52,029 nucleotides of DNA, from positions 1-52,029 of the forward strand of contig DASXRC010000250.1 of the NCBI GenBank assembly GCA_036506795.1. The letters run 5' to 3'. Below are positions 23,795-31,749 of this stretch, one piece after another. The notes beneath the pieces were generated by a model. It was not told where the DNA came from. It saw only the letters and a program-made list of their open reading frames with translations, and made no database searches. Source of the DNA: DASXRC01 sp036506795 (lineage in GTDB: Bacteria; Actinomycetota; Actinomycetes; Mycobacteriales; Micromonosporaceae). The translations under genes and the position numbers were made by a program. The number at the start of each line of letters is the position of its first letter. Position 1 is the stretch's first letter.

Positions 23795-24927
23795 TCAGCC
23801 GGGCGATGGCTCGGCCGCCACCTCGCCGGTGCGGCGCAGCTTCTGCCACTTGAGATGGCCGCCGGACAGCGCGGTGGCGGCGGCGTGTACGAGCACGAGG
23901 TACATGATCTGCCGATAGAAGAACTGCTGCAGCGGCAGGGCCCAAAGCGGCCGGAGTGACTCGCGATCCAGCCGGAATGCCAGGACGGCGGTCACCGTCT
24001 GGATTATCAGGACGGCCAACCAGGCGTACGCGGCCTCGATGCGGTCGAGGAAGAACACCCCGTACACCGCGAACACGTCCAGCACGGGTGCGAACAACGG
24101 CAACACCACGGAGAACAGCGCGATGAACGGCAGCCCCCGTCGCCCGAAGTGGCCGGACGCCCCCCGTCGACGATCGCGCGCCGGTGACGCCACATTGCCT
24201 GCATGGTGCCGTAGCTCCACCGGTACCGCTGCCGCCACAGCTCGCGAATCGTGGAGGGCGCCTCGGTCCGTGCGATGGCGGAGTCCTCGTACACGACCTG
24301 CCAGCCCGCCCGATGCACGCCCATGGTCAGGTCGGTGTCCTCGGCGAGCGTCGAGCGGCTGAGCCCGGCCGTGTCGCGCACCGCCTCTCGGCGGAACGCG
24401 CCGAGCGGGCCGGGGACGGTCGGCATGCAGTCGAAGGTCTCGTAGAGGCGCCGGTCGAGGTTGAACCCGAAGACGTACTCGATGTGCTGCCACCGCGCCA
24501 GCACGCCGCGCCGGTTGCCGACCTTGACGTTGCCGGCCACGGCACCGACGCTCGGGTCGGCGAACGGCTGAACCAGCCGGTGGATCGCGTCCGGCTCGAC
24601 GATCGTGTCGGCGTCCACCATCACCACCAGGTCATGGGCGGCCAGGGAAAGGCCGGCATTCAGCGCGGCCGCCTTGCCCCCGGCCGGGACGCGAACCACG
24701 CGGGCGTTGGTCAGTCCGAGCCGTTCCACCTCCTCGGCGGTTCCGTCGGAGGATTCGTCGTCGACCACCACCACCTCGATGTTCGGGTGGGTGCCGCAGG
24801 CGAGCGACCGTACGGTTGCCGCGATGGTCGCGCGTTCGTTGTACGCCGGCACGATAACGGAGACCGGTTCGTTCACCGGCGGACCCCAGGACCAGGTCGT
24901 CCGGCGCCGACGGCGTGCGTGCCGCAC
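23795..24927 (-). pseudogene. processive GT2 glycosyltransferase, frameshifted in a C6/G6 run
   Basis: The first part is a BcsA/IcaA-like GT2: VIVPAYNERATIAATVRSL, VVVDDESSDG, VMVDADTIVEP (DxD), LAEDTDLTM (ED) and QRYRWSYGTMQAMWRHRRA (QxxRW). The membrane-spanning C-terminal part (FIALFSVVLPLFAPVLDVF, AWLAVLIIQTVTAVLAFRL) continues in another frame after the six-C run at 24160-24165; one more base there restores about 375 residues. Such enzymes extrude or build polysaccharide. It could be a real inactivation, slippage-based switching or a read error. A GTG at 24927 or 24876 could be the start; neither has a clear ribosome site. Confidence 0.72.
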
Positions 24928-24982
24928 CGCGAACCCGAACAGCAGCAGCGTCCGAGCTTAACGATCGATCCCGCCTGCATGA

Positions 24983-25570
24983 TCAATTGCGTCGCTCGCG
25001 ACGGCGACGTCGCAACCAGGCGGCGCCGGCGGCCGACCCCAACAGGATGGGGATCGCCAGCACCACCGGCAGCGCACCACCGGCGCTCACCGTGGTCCGC
25101 CCGGCCACCTTCACGTGCAGCGGCGGGCTGACGACCAGGGGGCCCTGGCCGGCACCGGGCCCGCTCGGTAGGACCGCCACGTAGACGTCGAAGTTGCCGG
25201 TGTTGACGGCCTGAAACTGCCAGGTGAGCGACGTGTGGCCGCCCGGCGCCAGCGGAGGCACGGACCGCGTGACATCCGCTGACCAGTCCTCCAGGTCGGT
25301 GTAGACACCGTCGAGGCTGGCCACGTTCAGGTGGGCGACGAGCGGGTCCGTCGGTGCCGTGCCGGTGTTCACCATGCGCGACGTGACGGACAGCCGAGTA
25401 CCGACGGTTGTTTCGACCCGGGTCTGATCGAGCGTGATCTCGACCGACCCGGCTGGCGCTTTCTCGACGACCGGAGCGGCGGCGACCGGAGCGGCGGCGG
25501 CCTCGCCCGCACCGAGCGTGCAGGCGGCCAGCGACAGCTGCAGACCCGCGGCAACCAACAACCGTCTCAT
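24983..25570 (-). CDS. secreted lipoprotein/anchored surface protein coupled to an ABC exporter
   Basis: 195 residues. The N-terminus contains a lipobox-like LAAC with Cys17, followed by an Ala-rich linker. Residues about 40-160 are an immunoglobulin-like beta domain (ITLDQTRVETTVGTRLSV, NVASLDGVYTDLEDW, HTSLTWQFQAVNTGNFDVYV) resembling CARDB or NEW3 domains of cell-surface proteins. A C-terminal helix LPVVLAIPILLGSAAGAAWL and RRRRRERR would anchor it. The ATG overlaps the stop of the permease gene (ATGA), so it is part of that operon. It may help the exporter or be its partner at the wall. Not a recognised family. Confidence 0.75.
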   Translation of the reverse strand: MRRLLVAAGLQLSLAACTLGAGEAAAAPVAAAPVVEKAPAGSVEITLDQTRVETTVGTRLSVTSRMVNTGTAPTDPLVAHLNVASLDGVYTDLEDWSADVTRSVPPLAPGGHTSLTWQFQAVNTGNFDVYVAVLPSGPGAGQGPLVVSPPLHVKVAGRTTVSAGGALPVVLAIPILLGSAAGAAWLRRRRRERRN

Positions 25571-26397
25571 CCCGCGCTGACACCTCCGGTGAGACGGACC
25601 AGTCGGTCGGCGGTCAGGAACAGGATGCAACCAGCGGCGACGGCCGCGACCAGGGGCGAGGTGAGATACGCCAGGTCGCGCGTCCAGTCGTGCCCCGTGA
25701 CCAGGACCGCCGACAGGTAGTGCAGGCCGGATGCCACCGGGTTCACCGCGTCTAGGAGGTCGCCGAACCAGCCCCGCGGCATGCCGCCGGGAAGCTGGGT
25801 CGGTGCGAAGAGCGCGAGCAGCAGCAAGAAGGCCACCGCGAGGCTGACCTTGTTCGAGTTGGACAGCGCACTGATGAGCAGGCCGAGCGCGGACAGCGCG
25901 AGCGATAGCAGCGAGCCGACGAGCAGGCCCAGCAGGAGCGCCCGGCCGAAGATGGACACACCGCGGCCCAGCACCCACACGTACGGCACGGTGACGACGA
26001 ACGCGGCGAACCACAGCGAGACCGCGGCGAGGAGCTTCCCGGCCACGATGGCGCGCCGCGAGACCGGCGTCAGGAGCAGGCTTTCGAGCGTTCCCCGCTC
26101 GCGCTCGCCGCTGATGCCATCGGCGCTGACGATGAGCGTGACGAGAGCCCCGACGGCCACGGATATCTGCAGCGTCAGGTTGACCGCCTCGCGCCGTTCG
26201 AGGAAGTTGAGCACCTGGTTGGTGGCGGCCAGGTACGTCACCACGCTGAGCAGAACGCTGAAGACGAACAGCAACACGGGCCCGCGACCGCCGACCCACA
26301 GCTCACGGAACTCCTGTGCCGCGACCACCCGCCATCCCGCGGCTGCCCGGGGGGCGGTCTCGGCGGGCATAGTGGCCCGGTCGACCGTCGCGGTCAT
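25567..26397 (-). CDS. ABC-2 type transporter permease
   Basis: 276 residues with six hydrophobic helices in the ABC-2 pattern. An amphipathic N-terminal helix (GWRVVAAQEFRELWVG) is followed by FVFSVLLSVVTYLAATNQVL, SADGISGERERGTLESLLLT (the conserved 'GE+E+GTLE' segment) and FLLLLALFAPTQ. It resembles NosY/GldF-type permeases. The ATG at 26397 overlaps the stop of the ATPase gene as ATGA, and its own stop overlaps the lipoprotein start, so three genes are coupled. Substrate unknown; a surface polymer, lipid or peptide is possible. Confidence 0.88.
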   Translation of the reverse strand: MTATVDRATMPAETAPRAAAGWRVVAAQEFRELWVGGRGPVLLFVFSVLLSVVTYLAATNQVLNFLERREAVNLTLQISVAVGALVTLIVSADGISGERERGTLESLLLTPVSRRAIVAGKLLAAVSLWFAAFVVTVPYVWVLGRGVSIFGRALLLGLLVGSLLSLALSALGLLISALSNSNKVSLAVAFLLLLALFAPTQLPGGMPRGWFGDLLDAVNPVASGLHYLSAVLVTGHDWTRDLAYLTSPLVAAVAAGCILFLTADRLVRLTGGVSAG

Positions 26398-27371
26398 GCC
26401 CGGCCCGCCCGCGTCATCGCGAGGAACGCGTCGTTGAGCCGACCACCCTCGAGCTCGAAGGACAACACCGGCACTCCGGCCTTGATCAATGCGGCGAGCG
26501 CGCGGTTCATGCCGACGTCCGCGCCACGCCCCGGCGGCGGGGCGCCGTCGAGCGCGATCCGCAACAGTTCGGGTCGCGCCTCGGACGCCTCGACCGCGAG
26601 GCCCTCCACTTCGGCGAGCGCCCGGGTGGCCGGACCGACGAGCGCCGGGGGTACGCGCAGCTGCCCTGATCGCGGTGCGGCCGCCGCGCGCGTCACCTCT
26701 CCGACCGTCCCGGACACCAGGACCGCCCCCTCGTCGAGGATCAACACCGTCGTGCACACCTCCTCCACGTCGGGCAGCGTGTGAGTGCTGAGAATGACCG
26801 TGGCTGCCCGATGCTGCGCGATATCGCGGACGAGCTCGAGGACCTGACGCTGCCCAGCTGGGTCCAGGCCCAGGGTCGGCTCGTCGAGGAACACCACCTC
26901 CGGGTCGTTGACCAATGCCCGGCCGATGCCAAGCCGCTGACGCATGCCGCGGCTGTACGTCGAGATTGGTGAGGTCGCCCGGTCGGCGAGGCCGACCTCC
27001 GCCAACAGGCGCTCGGCCACCCGCGCGGCGTCGGCCGCCGACAGGCCGTACAGTCGGCCGAAGTTACGCAGGTACTCGAGGCCGGTCAGGCGGGCCGGGT
27101 AGCCGGCGCTCTCCGGCAGCACGCCGACGACGCGGCGGATGTCGCGCGGACGGCCCGACGGCAGGCCGGCGATCCGGAAGTCCCCGCTCGTGGGAGTCAA
27201 CACCGTCGTCAACAGGCGGACCGTCGTCGTCTTGCCCGCGCCGTTCCGGCCCAGCAGCCCCAGAACCTCGCCGCGTCGCGCGACAAAGCTCACGTCCGCC
27301 ACGGCCGTCCGGCCGCCGAACCGCTTCGTCAGGCCAAGCGCCTCGACGGTAACCTCCCCCGACCCGGTCAT
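26394..27371 (-). CDS. ABC transporter ATP-binding protein
   Basis: 325 residues of the CcmA/NatA type. Walker A GRNGAGKT is at residues 41-48, the signature YSRGMRQ at 139-145, Walker B VVFLDEP at 159-165 and the H-loop histidine at 197 (STHT). The last 90 residues form the extra C-terminal domain common to ABC-2 ATPases. The ATG opens MTGSGEVTVEALGLTKRFGG. It is the first gene of the coupled ATPase-permease-lipoprotein operon and is divergent from the TetR gene, 128 bases away. Confidence 0.9.
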   Translation of the reverse strand: MTGSGEVTVEALGLTKRFGGRTAVADVSFVARRGEVLGLLGRNGAGKTTTVRLLTTVLTPTSGDFRIAGLPSGRPRDIRRVVGVLPESAGYPARLTGLEYLRNFGRLYGLSAADAARVAERLLAEVGLADRATSPISTYSRGMRQRLGIGRALVNDPEVVFLDEPTLGLDPAGQRQVLELVRDIAQHRAATVILSTHTLPDVEEVCTTVLILDEGAVLVSGTVGEVTRAAAAPRSGQLRVPPALVGPATRALAEVEGLAVEASEARPELLRIALDGAPPPGRGADVGMNRALAALIKAGVPVLSFELEGGRLNDAFLAMTRAGRA

Positions 27372-27475
27372 GGCGGCCCCATCCCTTCCATCGAAGGAAC
27401 GCTACGACGGCCACGCTGAAGCCGCGCTGAACGTGGATCGCGGAGCAGGAGGAGCCCGGCACGGTTGCATTTCGC

Positions 27476-27487
27476 GCACGATCGTGC
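27476..27487. promoter_or_regulatory. TetR operator palindrome
   Basis: GCACGATCGTGC at 27476-27487 is a perfect 12-base palindrome 12 bases before the GTG start of the TetR gene. Its flanks (TTTCGC and TTTTCT) extend the AT-rich edges seen at many TetR sites. It probably represses the TetR-hydrolase operon. Confidence 0.7.
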
Positions 27488-27499
27488 TTTTCTATCACC

Positions 27500-28093
27500 G
27501 TGGGCAAGGGCGACGAGACCAAGATGGCGGTGCTCGACCAGGCGGTGGACGTCGCGCGCCGGGTGGGCCTGAGCGGTTTGACGATCGGTTCGCTCGCCGA
27601 GCAGGCGCAGCTGTCGAAGAGCGGGCTGTTCGGCCACTTCCGGTCCAAGGAGGCACTGCAGCTGCAGATCCTCGAACACGCGCGTACGAGGTTCGAGCAG
27701 GCCGTGGCCCGGCCGGCGCTGCACGCGCCGCGCGGCGAGCCGAGGGTACGCGAGCTGTTCGACCGGTGGCTGCGCTGGGATTCGCTGCCCGGCGGCTGTC
27801 CGTTCGTGGCCGCGGCGACCGAGTTCGACGATCAACCGGGTGCGGTCCGCGACCGGCTGGTGCGCGACCAGCGCGACCTGTTCGACATGATCGCCACGGT
27901 CTATCGGACCGGCATCACGGAGGGGCACTTCCGCGAGGACGCCGATCCGGATCAATTCGCGCAGGACTTCTACGGGATCATCCTCGCCCGCCACCACACG
28001 ATCCGACTGCTCGGCGACCCACGTGCCGAGACCCGCGCGCGAAACGCCTTCGAGACGCTGCTCGCCCACGCGCGATCGACAGCGTCCGGCTGA
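27500..28093 (+). CDS. TetR/AcrR-family transcriptional regulator
   Basis: 197 residues. The N-terminal helix-turn-helix is KMAVLDQAVDVARRVGLSGL, then TIGSLAEQAQLSKSGLFGHF and RSKEALQLQIL, of the KSGLFxHF type. The ligand domain is WDSLPGGCPFVAAATEFDD and DFYGIILARHHT. Starting at GTG 27500, it is likely autoregulated through the GCACGATCGTGC palindrome just upstream. The hydrolase gene follows 30 bases on and is probably a target, while the ABC operon is divergent. Confidence 0.88.
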   Translation: MGKGDETKMAVLDQAVDVARRVGLSGLTIGSLAEQAQLSKSGLFGHFRSKEALQLQILEHARTRFEQAVARPALHAPRGEPRVRELFDRWLRWDSLPGGCPFVAAATEFDDQPGAVRDRLVRDQRDLFDMIATVYRTGITEGHFREDADPDQFAQDFYGIILARHHTIRLLGDPRAETRARNAFETLLAHARSTASG

Positions 28094-28123
28094 CGACATG
28101 CCCTCCTGAGAGGGGTTCTCACG

Positions 28124-29017
28124 ATGACCACAGCGACCGAGGTACGCCGAGAGAAAAGCACGACCGTTCGTTTCTTTGCCGCTCGCCGGCCCATGCGCGC
28201 GGCCTTCCGAGTGCTCGAGCACGTGGCGCCGCCGCTCGCCGCCCGCTGGGCCGAGCGGATCTGGTTCACGTTGCCCCGCGTCGACCCGCCGCACGGATCG
28301 CGTGCGGCGGAATTCCCGTCCGGAGTGCCGTTCTCGGTCTCGGTCGGCGGTCACACGGTGGTCGGTCAGGCGTGGGGCGAGGGGCCCGTGGTCTACCTCA
28401 TGCACGGCTGGGCGGGGTATGGGGGCCAGCTATCCGCGTTCGTGCCGCCGCTCGTGGCGAGCGGCCACCGGGTCGTGGCGTTCGACGCGCCGAGTCACGG
28501 CCGGTCGGACGCGGGTGCGTACGGGCCGCGCTCGTCCTCGATCCCGGAGTTCGCCCAGGCACTGTCGGCGGTCGTCGCCGTCCACGGGCCCGCGCGCGCC
28601 ATCGTCGCTCACTCCATGGGCGGCACCGCCGCGGCGGTCGCCCTCTGCGACGGCCTGCGCGCCGGCCGGCTGGTCCTCATCGCGCCGCTGGCCAGCCCGG
28701 TGTCGTACGCGCGGCAGTTCGCCGTCGCGCTCGGCTTCGGCCGCCGGACGTACCGGAGGCTGATCGCGCGGGTCGAGCGCCGGGTCGGCGCGCCGATGCA
28801 CCACTTCGACGTGCCCGAGCTCGGCCGGGCCGTCGCGATGCCGCCGACGCTGATCGTCCACGACCGCGACGACGCGTCCACGCCCGTGGCGGATGGGGCA
28901 GCGATCGCGGCGGCTTGGACCGGATCCCGGCTGTCCGTGACGTCCGGCCTCGGACACCGCCGCCTCCTGCGCGACCCCGACGTCGTCGCGGAGGTCGTCG
29001 AGTTCGTCTCCGGTTGA
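28124..29017 (+). CDS. alpha/beta hydrolase
   Basis: 297 residues. The core shows VVYLMHGWAGYGGQLSAFVP (oxyanion), VAFDAPSHGRSD, the nucleophile elbow AHSMGG, the acid in VHDRDDASTPV and the histidine in GLGHRRLLRD. The N-terminal 70 residues are an unusual basic extension (FFAARRPMRAAFRVLEHVAP) that could contact a membrane. The ATG lies 30 bases after the TetR gene with GAGAGGGG nearby, so it is probably in the same operon and TetR-controlled. Substrate unknown. Confidence 0.87.
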   Translation: MTTATEVRREKSTTVRFFAARRPMRAAFRVLEHVAPPLAARWAERIWFTLPRVDPPHGSRAAEFPSGVPFSVSVGGHTVVGQAWGEGPVVYLMHGWAGYGGQLSAFVPPLVASGHRVVAFDAPSHGRSDAGAYGPRSSSIPEFAQALSAVVAVHGPARAIVAHSMGGTAAAVALCDGLRAGRLVLIAPLASPVSYARQFAVALGFGRRTYRRLIARVERRVGAPMHHFDVPELGRAVAMPPTLIVHDRDDASTPVADGAAIAAAWTGSRLSVTSGLGHRRLLRDPDVVAEVVEFVSG

Positions 29018-29060
29018 GCGGGCCTGGCTGCCGCCCTCGGAGTGGACAAGAATCCGAGGC

Positions 29061-29921
29061 GTGACGACGAACAACGCGTCGACGGTTGCCCGAGACATGT
29101 GGGTGCTGTTCGAGTCCGTGCACTCGGTGACGTACTTCGCGCCCGAGGCGCGCGCGGCGTTCGAGGCCGCGGGACTACGGGGGTACTGGCGGGGCTACTT
29201 CGCGGGGCGCGCGGCGCCGCTCGGGCCGGTCCCGGCCGCGCCCGTCATCGCGATGTTCAACTCGTTCGCTCCGCAGATGGTCGCCCGCGCGATCCCGGAC
29301 GTGTGGAACCGAGCCACACCGGAGGCCGCGCTCGCCGCGCGTGCCGAGGGCGCCGCTGCGGCGCTGCGCGCGTTGGTCGGACCGAGCGGCGTCGACGGCA
29401 TCGACGAGGCCGTCGAGCTCGGCACGCGGGCCGCGGCGCTCGCCCCCACCAGCGGCCGGCCGCTCGGGGCCGCGAACGCGGCGCTGCCGCCGCCGGCCGA
29501 CCCCGTGGCGCGGCTCTGGCAGGCCACCACCACGCTGCGCGAGCACCGCGGTGACGGGCACGTGGCGGCGCTGGTCGCCGCCGGGCTCGCCGGCTTGTCC
29601 GCGGTCGTGCTGAAGGCCGCGCTCGAGGGTTATCCGGCGATCTACGGGCCGGCGCGCGGCTGGCCGGAGGAGGACTGGACCGCCGCGCGTGCCGCGCTGT
29701 CCGCACGCGGATATCTGGCCGGCGACGGTACGCCGACGAAGGCGGGCCGCGCCGCGTACCTGGCCGTGGAGGAGACCACCGACCGGCTGGCCGGCGAGGT
29801 TTGGGGCTCCCTCGGCGAGCAGGACACACGCCGGCTGGCCCGGCTCCTTCGCCCGCTCGCGATAGCGACGAGCGCGGCGATGCCGTACCCCAACCCGATC
29901 GGGGTTCCGCGGCCGGTATGA
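29061..29921 (+). CDS. SCO6745-family protein (helix-rich, DNA-binding-like)
   Basis: 286 residues. The opening MWVLFESVHSVTYFAPEARA, then GYWRGYFAGRAAPLGPV and APVIAMFNSFAPQMVARAIP, and the C-terminal LARLLRPLAIATS, match proteins annotated as SCO6745 family, common in actinobacteria. The C-terminal half resembles a winged-helix (ARAALSARGYLAGDGTPTKA), so a regulatory or sensing role is possible. No enzymatic motif is seen. The start is GTG at 29061. It follows the hydrolase by 43 bases and may share its operon. Confidence 0.78.
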   Translation: MTTNNASTVARDMWVLFESVHSVTYFAPEARAAFEAAGLRGYWRGYFAGRAAPLGPVPAAPVIAMFNSFAPQMVARAIPDVWNRATPEAALAARAEGAAAALRALVGPSGVDGIDEAVELGTRAAALAPTSGRPLGAANAALPPPADPVARLWQATTTLREHRGDGHVAALVAAGLAGLSAVVLKAALEGYPAIYGPARGWPEEDWTAARAALSARGYLAGDGTPTKAGRAAYLAVEETTDRLAGEVWGSLGEQDTRRLARLLRPLAIATSAAMPYPNPIGVPRPV

Positions 29922-29930
29922 CGATGCGGG

Positions 29931-30206
29931 CTACGGCCCCGTCAGGATCTCGTCCCACTCGAGGATGCGCCAGGCCCTGATGACGCCGCCAAGAACGAAC
30001 GGATCCTCCTTGATGAAGTCCTCCGCGCCCTGCCGGCTGGCGAAGATGGTCATCGACCCCTCCGTTTGGGGGTCGCCGAACGTGCCGACCATCAGCAGCT
30101 CCCCACGGGCATGGAACGCCTCGAGCCGGGACTTGTGCGCGGGGAAGTAGGCGGGCGCCTTGTTGGCCACGTCGTCCGCCGACTCGTAGAACACCACGTA
30201 CTTCAT
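29931..30206 (-). CDS. YciI-family protein
   Basis: 91 residues of the YCII/EthD-like alpha-beta barrel: MKYVVFYESADDVANKAPAY, AHKSRLEAFHARGELLMVG, SMTIFASRQGAEDFIKEDPF and IRAWRILEWDEIL. The His and Asp in FxxHxxxL and FIKEDPF are the usual acid-base pair, although no reaction is known for most members. The ATG overlaps the stop of the SRPBCC gene (ATGA). With the SRPBCC and ArsR genes it forms a coupled three-gene operon that recurs in actinobacteria; the module's role is not settled. Confidence 0.88.
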   Translation of the reverse strand: MKYVVFYESADDVANKAPAYFPAHKSRLEAFHARGELLMVGTFGDPQTEGSMTIFASRQGAEDFIKEDPFVLGGVIRAWRILEWDEILTGP

Positions 30207-30655
30207 GACGTCTTCCTCAGTGGCTCGCCGGTTTCCAGTAGGGTCTTCAGGCCGCTGAGCACGAACATCCAGCCCTCGCCGGCGACGCTCTCGGCGGTCT
30301 TGGGCGCGCCCTCGAGCCGGTCGTGCGTGAGGGTCAGCCTGCAGTAACCGCCCTCCTGTGGCTCGATCTCCCAGGTGACCCGGCTCGGCTCCTCGTCGGC
30401 GAGGTCCGGGTCGTACAGCGAGCGCCACTCGTGAACGAGCCGGTGGGGCGGGTCGAACTCGAGGACCGGACCGTCGCCCCACAGCGAGCCGTCGGGACCG
30501 TGCGAGGTGTGCCACTCCGCGGTGTTCTCGATGCGCGCATTGTGGAAGTACCGCGAGGTGAACTCGGGCTTGATGATCGCCTCCCAGATCTGCTCCGGGC
30601 TCGCCTTGATGAACACCTGGTAGATCTGGGTCGACCCTGCGTCAACGGATGTCAT
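30203..30655 (-). CDS. SRPBCC/AHSA1-family protein
   Basis: 150 residues with the helix-grip fold of the AHSA1 group: IYQVFIKASPEQIWEAIIKP, FTSRYFHNARIEN, VLEFDPPHRLVHEWRS and the C-terminal helix GWMFVLSGLKTLLETG. These bind hydrophobic ligands or act as co-chaperones. The start overlaps the stop of the ArsR gene (ATGA) and its stop overlaps the YciI gene, so all three are coupled. Its regulator is therefore probably the ArsR protein. Confidence 0.9.
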   Translation of the reverse strand: MTSVDAGSTQIYQVFIKASPEQIWEAIIKPEFTSRYFHNARIENTAEWHTSHGPDGSLWGDGPVLEFDPPHRLVHEWRSLYDPDLADEEPSRVTWEIEPQEGGYCRLTLTHDRLEGAPKTAESVAGEGWMFVLSGLKTLLETGEPLRKTS

Positions 30656-30972
30656 TGCTCGTCCTCCAGCCGGTACTTCAACTCGGCCAGCATCGAGGCT
30701 GGCCCCTCGGTGTACTTGTCAATCCAGCGGTCGTGGATGAGCCTTATCGGGACCGGGTTGAGGAAGTGCAGCTTCTCCCGGCCCGATCGGCGGGTGACGA
30801 TCAGCCCGGCGTCCTCGAGCACGCGCAGGTGCTTCATCACCCCGAACCGCGTCATCTCCACCCCGGACTCCAGGTCGGTCAGCGTGCGGCCGTCACGCTC
30901 GAACAGCCGATCGAGCAGCTGTCGCCGGGTCGGGTCGGCCAGTGCCTTGAAGACGCGGTCGTCGTCCACCAC
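30652..30972 (-). CDS. ArsR-family transcriptional regulator
   Basis: 106 residues: RVFKALADPTRRQLLDRLFE, TLTDLESGVEMTRFGVMKHL and RVLEDAGLIVTRRSGREKLH, the ArsR winged helix. No metal-binding cysteine box (ELCVCDL) is present, as in the ArsR proteins that sit with SRPBCC genes. The GTG at 30972 or 30969 begins VVDDDRVFKAL; a further upstream GTG lies inside the operator. The GTGACCA-type palindrome at 30987-31002 lies 14 bases upstream and is the likely autoregulatory site. It is divergent from the DUF1579-like gene, so both may share control. Confidence 0.88.
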   Translation of the reverse strand: MVDDDRVFKALADPTRRQLLDRLFERDGRTLTDLESGVEMTRFGVMKHLRVLEDAGLIVTRRSGREKLHFLNPVPIRLIHDRWIDKYTEGPASMLAELKYRLEDEQ

Positions 30973-30986
30973 GCGTTCTAGAATAA

Positions 30987-31002
30987 GTGACCAAGTGGTC
31001 AC
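30987..31002. promoter_or_regulatory. Palindromic operator GTGACCA-AG-TGGTCAC
   Basis: Two perfect 7-base arms, GTGACCA and TGGTCAC, are separated by AG. The site lies between the divergent ArsR operon and the DUF1579-like gene and is a strong candidate for the ArsR binding site. Confidence 0.65.
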
Positions 31003-31048
31003 GTGTCTAGTTCGCTCCCAATTCGGGCCGCTGCCATACGATCGACCA

Positions 31049-31519
31049 ATGCAGCCGCCTGCGCTGAGTCCCGTGCTGGGACGCCTGGACGCGCTTGTGG
31101 GCGAATGGGACATGGAGGCCTCCGTCGGCGGGCAGGTTGTGGGGTACGGCCGGACGAGCTTCGAGTGGCTCGCCGGGGAGCCCTTTCTGATCCAGCGCGC
31201 CGACGGCGAACCCGCCGAGTCCGCGCCACCCGAGTGGGTGACGAACTCGCCGTTCCCCGTCACCACGATCTTCGGACTGGACGACACGAGCGAGAACTTC
31301 AGCATGCTGTACGCCGACGCCCGCGGAGTCTTCCGCGTCTACCAGATGACCCTTGCCGATGACGTCTGGACAATGTGGAGAAACGCACCGGGCTTCCACC
31401 AGCGCTTCATCGGCACCTTCGTCGACAGCGGCAACACGATCGAGGCCCGCTGGGACGGCTCTCGCGACGGTTCGAGCTGGAAGCTCGACTTCTACGTGAC
31501 CTATACGAGGGTCAGGTAG
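31049..31519 (+). CDS. DUF1579-like/lipocalin-type protein
   Basis: 156 residues. GRLDALVGEWDMEASVGGQV, then GYGRTSFEWLAGEPFLIQRA and FSMLYADARGVFRVYQMTL, fit the DUF1579 (calycin-like beta-barrel) family, ending with KLDFYVTYTRVR. The ATG at 31049 is chosen for its start MQPPALSPVLGRLDALVGEW; the open frame upstream is antisense to the ArsR operon. No ribosome site is strong. Function unknown. It is divergent from the ArsR operon and its 3' end overlaps the ferredoxin gene by eight bases on the other strand. Confidence 0.8.
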   Translation: MQPPALSPVLGRLDALVGEWDMEASVGGQVVGYGRTSFEWLAGEPFLIQRADGEPAESAPPEWVTNSPFPVTTIFGLDDTSENFSMLYADARGVFRVYQMTLADDVWTMWRNAPGFHQRFIGTFVDSGNTIEARWDGSRDGSSWKLDFYVTYTRVR

Positions 31520-31736
31520 CACCGCGCCCCAGCAGCCGCAACGCCATCATCGGACATTGGTCGACCGCCCGCCGCGCGTGCGGCATGAGGTCGGCCGGCA
31601 CCACCGGCTCGCGGGCCCCATCCCGCGGCACCGGGTAGCCCCAGTCGTCGGCGGCGAGCAGCTCCGGCAGGAGCTCGATGCACAGGCCACGGCCGTCGCA
31701 GGCGGTCCAGTCGACGTGCAGCCTCGAGTGGGTCAC
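31512..31736 (-). CDS. 3Fe-4S ferredoxin
   Basis: 74 residues. LHVDWTACDGRGLCIELLPE has the Cys-x5-Cys spacing (Cys13, Cys19) and VDQCPMMAL the Cys-Pro, the three-cysteine pattern of 3Fe-4S ferredoxins that donate electrons to P450s or other oxidoreductases. GAGGAAGAGC precedes the GTG at 31736. It is the last gene of a four-gene redox operon, 13 bases after the fused membrane/NuoF gene. It may act as its soluble electron partner. Confidence 0.88.
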   Translation of the reverse strand: MTHSRLHVDWTACDGRGLCIELLPELLAADDWGYPVPRDGAREPVVPADLMPHARRAVDQCPMMALRLLGRGAT

Positions 31737-31749
31737 GCTCTTCCTCGTT

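Noticed and set aside
30323..31048. Upstream extension of the DUF1579-like frame
   Set aside because: It is antisense to the ArsR and SRPBCC genes and Arg-rich; the ATG at 31049 fits the family.
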